This document shows, one piece after another, positions 59,960-64,000 of a DNA stretch of 64,000 bases (position 1 is the stretch's first letter; each line of letters starts with the position of its first letter). Both the position numbers and the translations under genes were made by a program. The notes under the pieces were generated by a model. The model was not told where the DNA came from. It searched no databases and saw nothing but the letters and a program-made list of their open reading frames with translations. Location of the stretch: NCBI GenBank assembly GCA_030248065.1, contig JASAMV010003611.1, positions 18,453 to 82,452 of the forward strand. The letters are read 5' to 3'. Source of the DNA: Rhynchonema sp. JSB1_4. Lineage: Eukaryota; Nematoda; Chromadorea; Monhysterida; Xyalidae.

Positions 59960-60575
59960 TAGGCCTGGGCGCAATACCACTTTTGACACCCAATACCAAT
60001 ACCCAATACCAATCCGGCCCTGTACGCAACTACCAATCCAATACCAATACCAAATTGGTGAGCCAATACCAATACCCAATACCAATACCAGGTAAGACCC
60101 AATACCAATACCAATACCCAATACCAGATAGATATTACTGAAGTGCCTGGTATTGGGTTTTAGGTATTGGGTTGGTATTGGTATTAAATATTGGGTATTG
60201 GTTAGGTATTGGTACTCTTAGATTATTAATAATTTAACTTAGTATAAGACTTGGTGTAGGGTTTTTGGTTACTAGTATTGGGTTGGTATTGGGTTTCGTA
60301 TTGGTTTTGTATAGGGTTTTGAGTCAGGTATTGGGTTTGGTATTGGTTTGGTTTTGGGTTTTTCTGGATTAGTATTGGGTATTGGTTTTGACCCAATACC
60401 TGGACGAACGCAAATACCCAATACCCAATACCAATACCAGGCCATCTTCAATACCAATACCCAATACCCAATACCAAGAATTAGACCCAATACCAATACC
60501 AAACACTGGTATTGGTATTTTAGCGTATTACCAGGTCGTATTGGTATCGAGTATTGGGTATTGTGCCCACCCATA
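59960..60575. mobile_element. Non-autonomous hAT-like element made of CCAATAC repeats (616 bp)
   Basis: It begins TAGGCCTGGGCGCAATACC, ends GGTATTGTGCCCACCCATA, and is flanked by GTTGTGAC on both sides (59952-59959 and 60576-60583). The interior is tandem CCAATACCAATACC and its complement, so the whole element can fold back. Confidence 0.9.
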
Positions 60576-60724
60576 GTTGTGACTGATAACTGCTTCTGGA
60601 CGTAATGTGGAAGTTTAACTGTGAAGTTCAAATTTATCGACCACCGTTTACTGCGATGCCCCACCCACCCACAATGGGGGCTGTGAAAATCTTTATCAAC
60701 AGAAAAAAATGATCGATAAATTTA

Positions 60725-61003
60725 AACCTTTTTGATAATGCCGCCCTTCTGCTGTTTGTCCTTGCCCTTGCCCTTGAAACAGCCACACAGCGCCTCTGCT
60801 CCAAGAGCACCAACAAGCACTGGTATGACAGCCACAACACCAAAATGAGCCACACGAGCACACATATGGCGATTAGATCATGTGCCGGCATGGTCACATT
60901 GTGCCCATAGGGACCAGATTTGTATTCAAACATGCCACCATAGGCCGAAATGGTACCGTTGGTACCGGTAATGGGCGGCATTTGGGGTGCGAGTGAGATG
61001 AAA
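60725..61003 (-). CDS. Small membrane protein, reading frame uncertain
   Basis: After a TTTCAG acceptor at 61004 the frame reads ISLAPQMPPITGTNGTISAY with two N-glycosylation sites, then a hydrophobic run beginning DLIAICVLV. In a different frame the same DNA gives a hydrophobic segment (HFGVVAVIPVLVGALGAEAL) and a basic C-terminus (CFKGKGKDKQQKGGIIKKV) followed by a stop at 60725. The two halves look like one type-I membrane protein broken by a base error or joined by an unrecognised splice. No start exon was identified. It is not assigned to any family. Confidence 0.4.
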
Positions 61004-61079
61004 CTGAAAATTCGAAAAAAAATCGAAAATACGATTTGCAGCATGTTACGTTCTGAGGCGGGTCGATAAATTTTGCCTT

Positions 61080-62770
61080 ACTCATCGAGGCAGATAATCA
61101 ATTATGGAGAAACGGTGTGTGTGCTGATTGGCTTATTGAGCACAAAGGAACCAATCACCGTGCCCTTTCGCATTGCAACGATTCGCGCGGCAAATCAATC
61201 GATAACAGTAAATAGACTGGAACGGTGATTGGTTGATTGGAAGACACCAAGTCATTCAGCGTCTTTCATTCGAAAATTCGATGTGTTAAGGCGTGTATAG
61301 AGTGGAACATGCCAAAATAGGTTTATGCAGAACGGAAAACCGCTAGTACTGGCCGCGCAAATGGAAAAGAAAACGGGTTTTTTGGATTTGAATTCAAAAT
61401 TCCATTCACTGAAAAGAAACAAACAGAACCGAAAGAACAGACTGTGCTGTGCAGTGCAGTGCAGCAACAGTGATGGACGACACGACACGACACCACGCAC
61501 GAACGCACACACGCACGCCGCACCCGCACGGGAACGATAACGAAAAGGACACAACAGATGCGACACACCACCGGCGGGAAATGTACGAAGCAACTGGAAA
61601 ATTTACCGTTCAATTAAATGTACTGCCACTGGGCAGCTACGCCTTTCTGGACCGGAACTCTGGTTTCAAAATCAATAAAATTTTATGTAAAAAAAGAAGC
61701 AAAGCAACAAAACTAACCAAAACGAAGAAGAACAAAATAGATGAATTCAATCCCGGCCAGTTGTTGACAAATAACTTTCACTTAGATCGAGTAGGTGCGG
61801 CGGCTGCGGATGCGCGATTGCTGACGTCTGAAATTGCAATGCACAAATGATTTCTTTGGTTTGTTCTATTTTGTTCTGCCTAACACAAGGGGGCGCGGGG
61901 CCTCGGTAAGGTTAGCTAAAATACGCCGTTCACGGCTAAACATCAAACAAAAGAACAGAACAGAACAATGTCGAACCGATTCGACGCGTTGTGGCGCGGA
62001 TTGGCCCCGATGAGCGGCTGTTCGAAACCGAAAACAGCAAGTTGAAACGGTTGATAAGTAGGCCAATACCCGCCGTCATCGTTGCCTCAATAAGACGCCT
62101 CATACCGCGCGCAACAACGCGGCGCAAGCCGGACAGTGATGGCAGCAAAACAACACGTGGTAGCCACCTGTTCGGCCCTTTTTCGCTTTATTTGGGGATC
62201 TGTTGCAACGACGTAAAATGAGAAAGTGCAATGGAAGAAGAATTAGAAACGCTGTTGCGGAACAAGTACAGCATTGACGATGGGTTACGGTAGCGGCCAT
62301 TCGGCAAAGTGATTGGCTGTTCAAGTAAATCGCCTACGTTGATTGATCATTGATAGCTTTGAATTTTCGAACGTGAACGGTGACCGAACAGTTCGATGCA
62401 ACAGCTATAGCAACGACAGCATTCATCCCCACTCACTTCCGTTATGAAGTGTTAGGCTTAGGCTCTGCAACTGGTGCTTCATCAACGGCGGCAACTTCCG
62501 TCCGGGTGCATGCGGTATTGCTGGGACAGATAGGGTACCGTTGTCCATTCTCCACGTTTGCCTCAGTCAAAAACCCATAACCCATCCACTTTGTGACGTT
62601 GGATTGGGTCATCGGGCGCATAAAAGAGTCCGTTTGTCATCAGCAAGTCGGCGGCAGCACAGTTGTAATGGCAGGTTCAGGTTAAAATTCACACGGTGCC
62701 CAATCCCCGGCTGACATACATACTGTACGTATACTACGTGATACATATTACTGTACATAGCACCACCAAC
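61080..62770. other. No gene supported
   Basis: Open frames here are short, overlap on both strands and lack splice or domain support. The region includes low-complexity CACGCACG sequence near 61490. Confidence 0.35.
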
Positions 62771-62775
62771 AGAAA

Positions 62776-62850
62776 ATTGTACATAAACTATCTTTTGTAC
62801 ATAAACTATCTTTTGTACATAAGCTATCTTTTGTACATAAACTATCTTTC
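62776..62850 (+). repeat. Tandem repeat TTGTACATAAACTATCTT x4
   Basis: Four near-identical 18-base units in a row, one with a single substitution (AAGC for AAAC). Confidence 0.85.
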
Positions 62851-62913
62851 ATAACTAGCTTTTACTGAGATTATATTACTTGTGTATGCATATAGGATTA
62901 ATAAACAACAGTG

Positions 62914-63200
62914 GTGGTCCAAAAAAACCTCTCAACGGAATGGTGCCCATAACGTTAGCCACCAGCGGTGTTTTGAGAACTTTGATATCTCAAATTTCGG
63001 AAAAAATGGCCTGAGATGGTGCTCGTTTTTGCTGACAATAAAAGTGGGGATGGTCGAAAAAACCTCTCAACGGAATGGTGCCCATAACGTTGGCCACCAG
63101 CGGTGTTTTGAGAACTTTGAATCTCAAATTTCGGAAAAATGGCCTGAGATGGTGCTCGTTTTTGCTGACAATAAAAGTGGGTGGTCGAAAAAACCTTTCA
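62914..63200 (+). repeat. Tandem duplication, unit about 133 bp
   Basis: Two full units and the start of a third, each beginning GGTC.AAAAAACCTCTCAACGG and containing CCACCAGCGGTGTTTTGAG and GCTGACAATAAAAGTGG. The copies differ by a few bases, so the duplication is fairly recent. Confidence 0.85.
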
Positions 63201-63438
63201 GCTCAGAGTCCCAGATCGACATCGGTGTTCTGAGCCAGCTTTGTCACATCAACTGCGGGTTGCTTTGCGTATTTTTTCGGCAGCGCGCAGTTTGAGGGGC
63301 AGAACACCGGGCCAGTGTAAAAGTTGTCCCCTGAAAAACATAAACAACTTTTACGCTGGTCATGCAGAGAATGCCTTTATACGGCCGTGTTGCGATTTTT
63401 GATTAAAATGTTTAGCAACAGTTTCAGGTGCATTCACA

Positions 63439-63971
63439 ATGCATCTGACGTTGTTTCTGGGCTCATTGTTCATGATTCTGCTGTTGGCTCCGGCGCCAGA
63501 TTCAAAACGGCGGGACACGCACTGCATGGCCATGCTGAACGAATTATCGGCGCCACGCCGGAATTAATACAAACAAAGCGTGGTTCATTGAGCTTCGATA
63601 TGCGTGTTGGGGTCCGGGCAAACCGGATTTGCGTTACGTGAAGGTTTGAAAATTACCGACATGGCTTTTATTGCGGGGAGGCGTGGCTGCATGTGGTAAA
63701 CGCCAGTATGCACTTCAGCTGGTTGAGGTCGGTGCCTTGGGTGACAAAGGGAAAAGCAGCGTCGAGGATTTGATGGTGGAATTCGCAAATGTCGACGGTG
63801 CCAAGTTGAAGGAAGTCAAGATTCCTGACACCCTACCTGGTGAGCGCGCACGCGTGGACTGGTACATGACCGTTGGAAGGCCAAAGGAAGGACAACCCGA
63901 AACAATCTCGCTTGACGTCACGAAGGCATCGAACAAAATAAAAGGTGCTCAAATCTTGATGGCTTTTGTAG
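63439..63971 (+). CDS. Partial gene at window edge, possibly secreted; frame breaks unresolved
   Basis: After a TTTCAG acceptor an ATG at 63439 gives a signal-peptide-like start (MHLTLFLGSLFMILLLAPAP). A later frame reads AWFIELRYACWGPGKPDLRY, and a further open stretch from about 63684 reads VAACGKRQYALQLVEVGALG ... DWYMTVGRPKEGQPETISL and ends at a GTATGT donor at 63972. These pieces cannot be joined in one frame without an intron or base error that I could not place. The family is not recognised. The gene continues beyond the window. Confidence 0.4.
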
Positions 63972-64000
63972 GTATGTATGTATGTGGGAATGCAGTACAT

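Noticed and set aside
61449..61850. 133-codon plus-strand open frame
   Set aside because: Its first third is CACGCACG low-complexity sequence; there is no signal peptide, domain or splice context, and open frames overlap it on the other strand.
1..64000. tRNA and rRNA genes
   Set aside because: I looked for T-loop motifs such as GGTTCGAATCC with paired acceptor stems and found no convincing candidate; a tRNAscan run would be decisive.

Overview
The window is animal genomic DNA, most likely from a nematode. Genes have many short introns with TTTCAG-type acceptors. They include secreted ShKT-domain proteins, a UDP-galactopyranose mutase (present in nematodes, absent from insects and vertebrates) and small secreted or surface proteins. 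I cannot name the species. All exon models below come from reading splice sites, reading frame and family similarity by eye; no alignment or transcript was available.

Left third (1-16 kb). A tandem family of small secreted cysteine-rich genes lies on the minus strand. Two near-identical seven-exon genes (1934-4164 and 6116-8944) alternate ShKT modules with a second cysteine module (CGSG...KKCGC). Two relatives (9911-11200 and 14337-15811) carry a histidine-rich second exon. Broken copies, an inverted duplication and many transposon fragments lie between them.

Middle (16-42 kb). A long intronless ORF (16069-18288, minus) of unknown type is followed by upstream repeats of a 15-mer. Next come three conserved single-copy-type genes: a CCM2/malcavernin-like adaptor (minus), an ABHD12-like serine hydrolase (minus) and, divergently, a 34-exon gene (plus) encoding a USP7-type MATH domain, a long coiled coil and a C-terminal RING-H2, probably an E3 ubiquitin ligase. 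Its introns hold at least three non-autonomous hAT elements with perfect 8-bp target duplications.

Right third (42-64 kb). A complete ten-exon UDP-galactopyranose mutase (minus) hosts, on the opposite strand of one intron, a Ly6/uPAR-like gene and a foldback element; a 167-bp Helitron-like insertion sits in another intron. A MAM-domain secreted or surface protein (minus) follows, with an ionotropic-receptor-like gene on the plus strand apparently inside one of its introns. The last 8 kb hold small secreted or membrane genes, a LINE remnant, hAT elements and tandem repeats.

Most intergenic and intronic DNA is explained by short non-autonomous DNA transposons. The most unusual signals are the modular cysteine/histidine-rich gene family, the MATH-coiled coil-RING architecture, and the 10-mer TGAAACATCA, which occurs about 13 times where well under one copy is expected.
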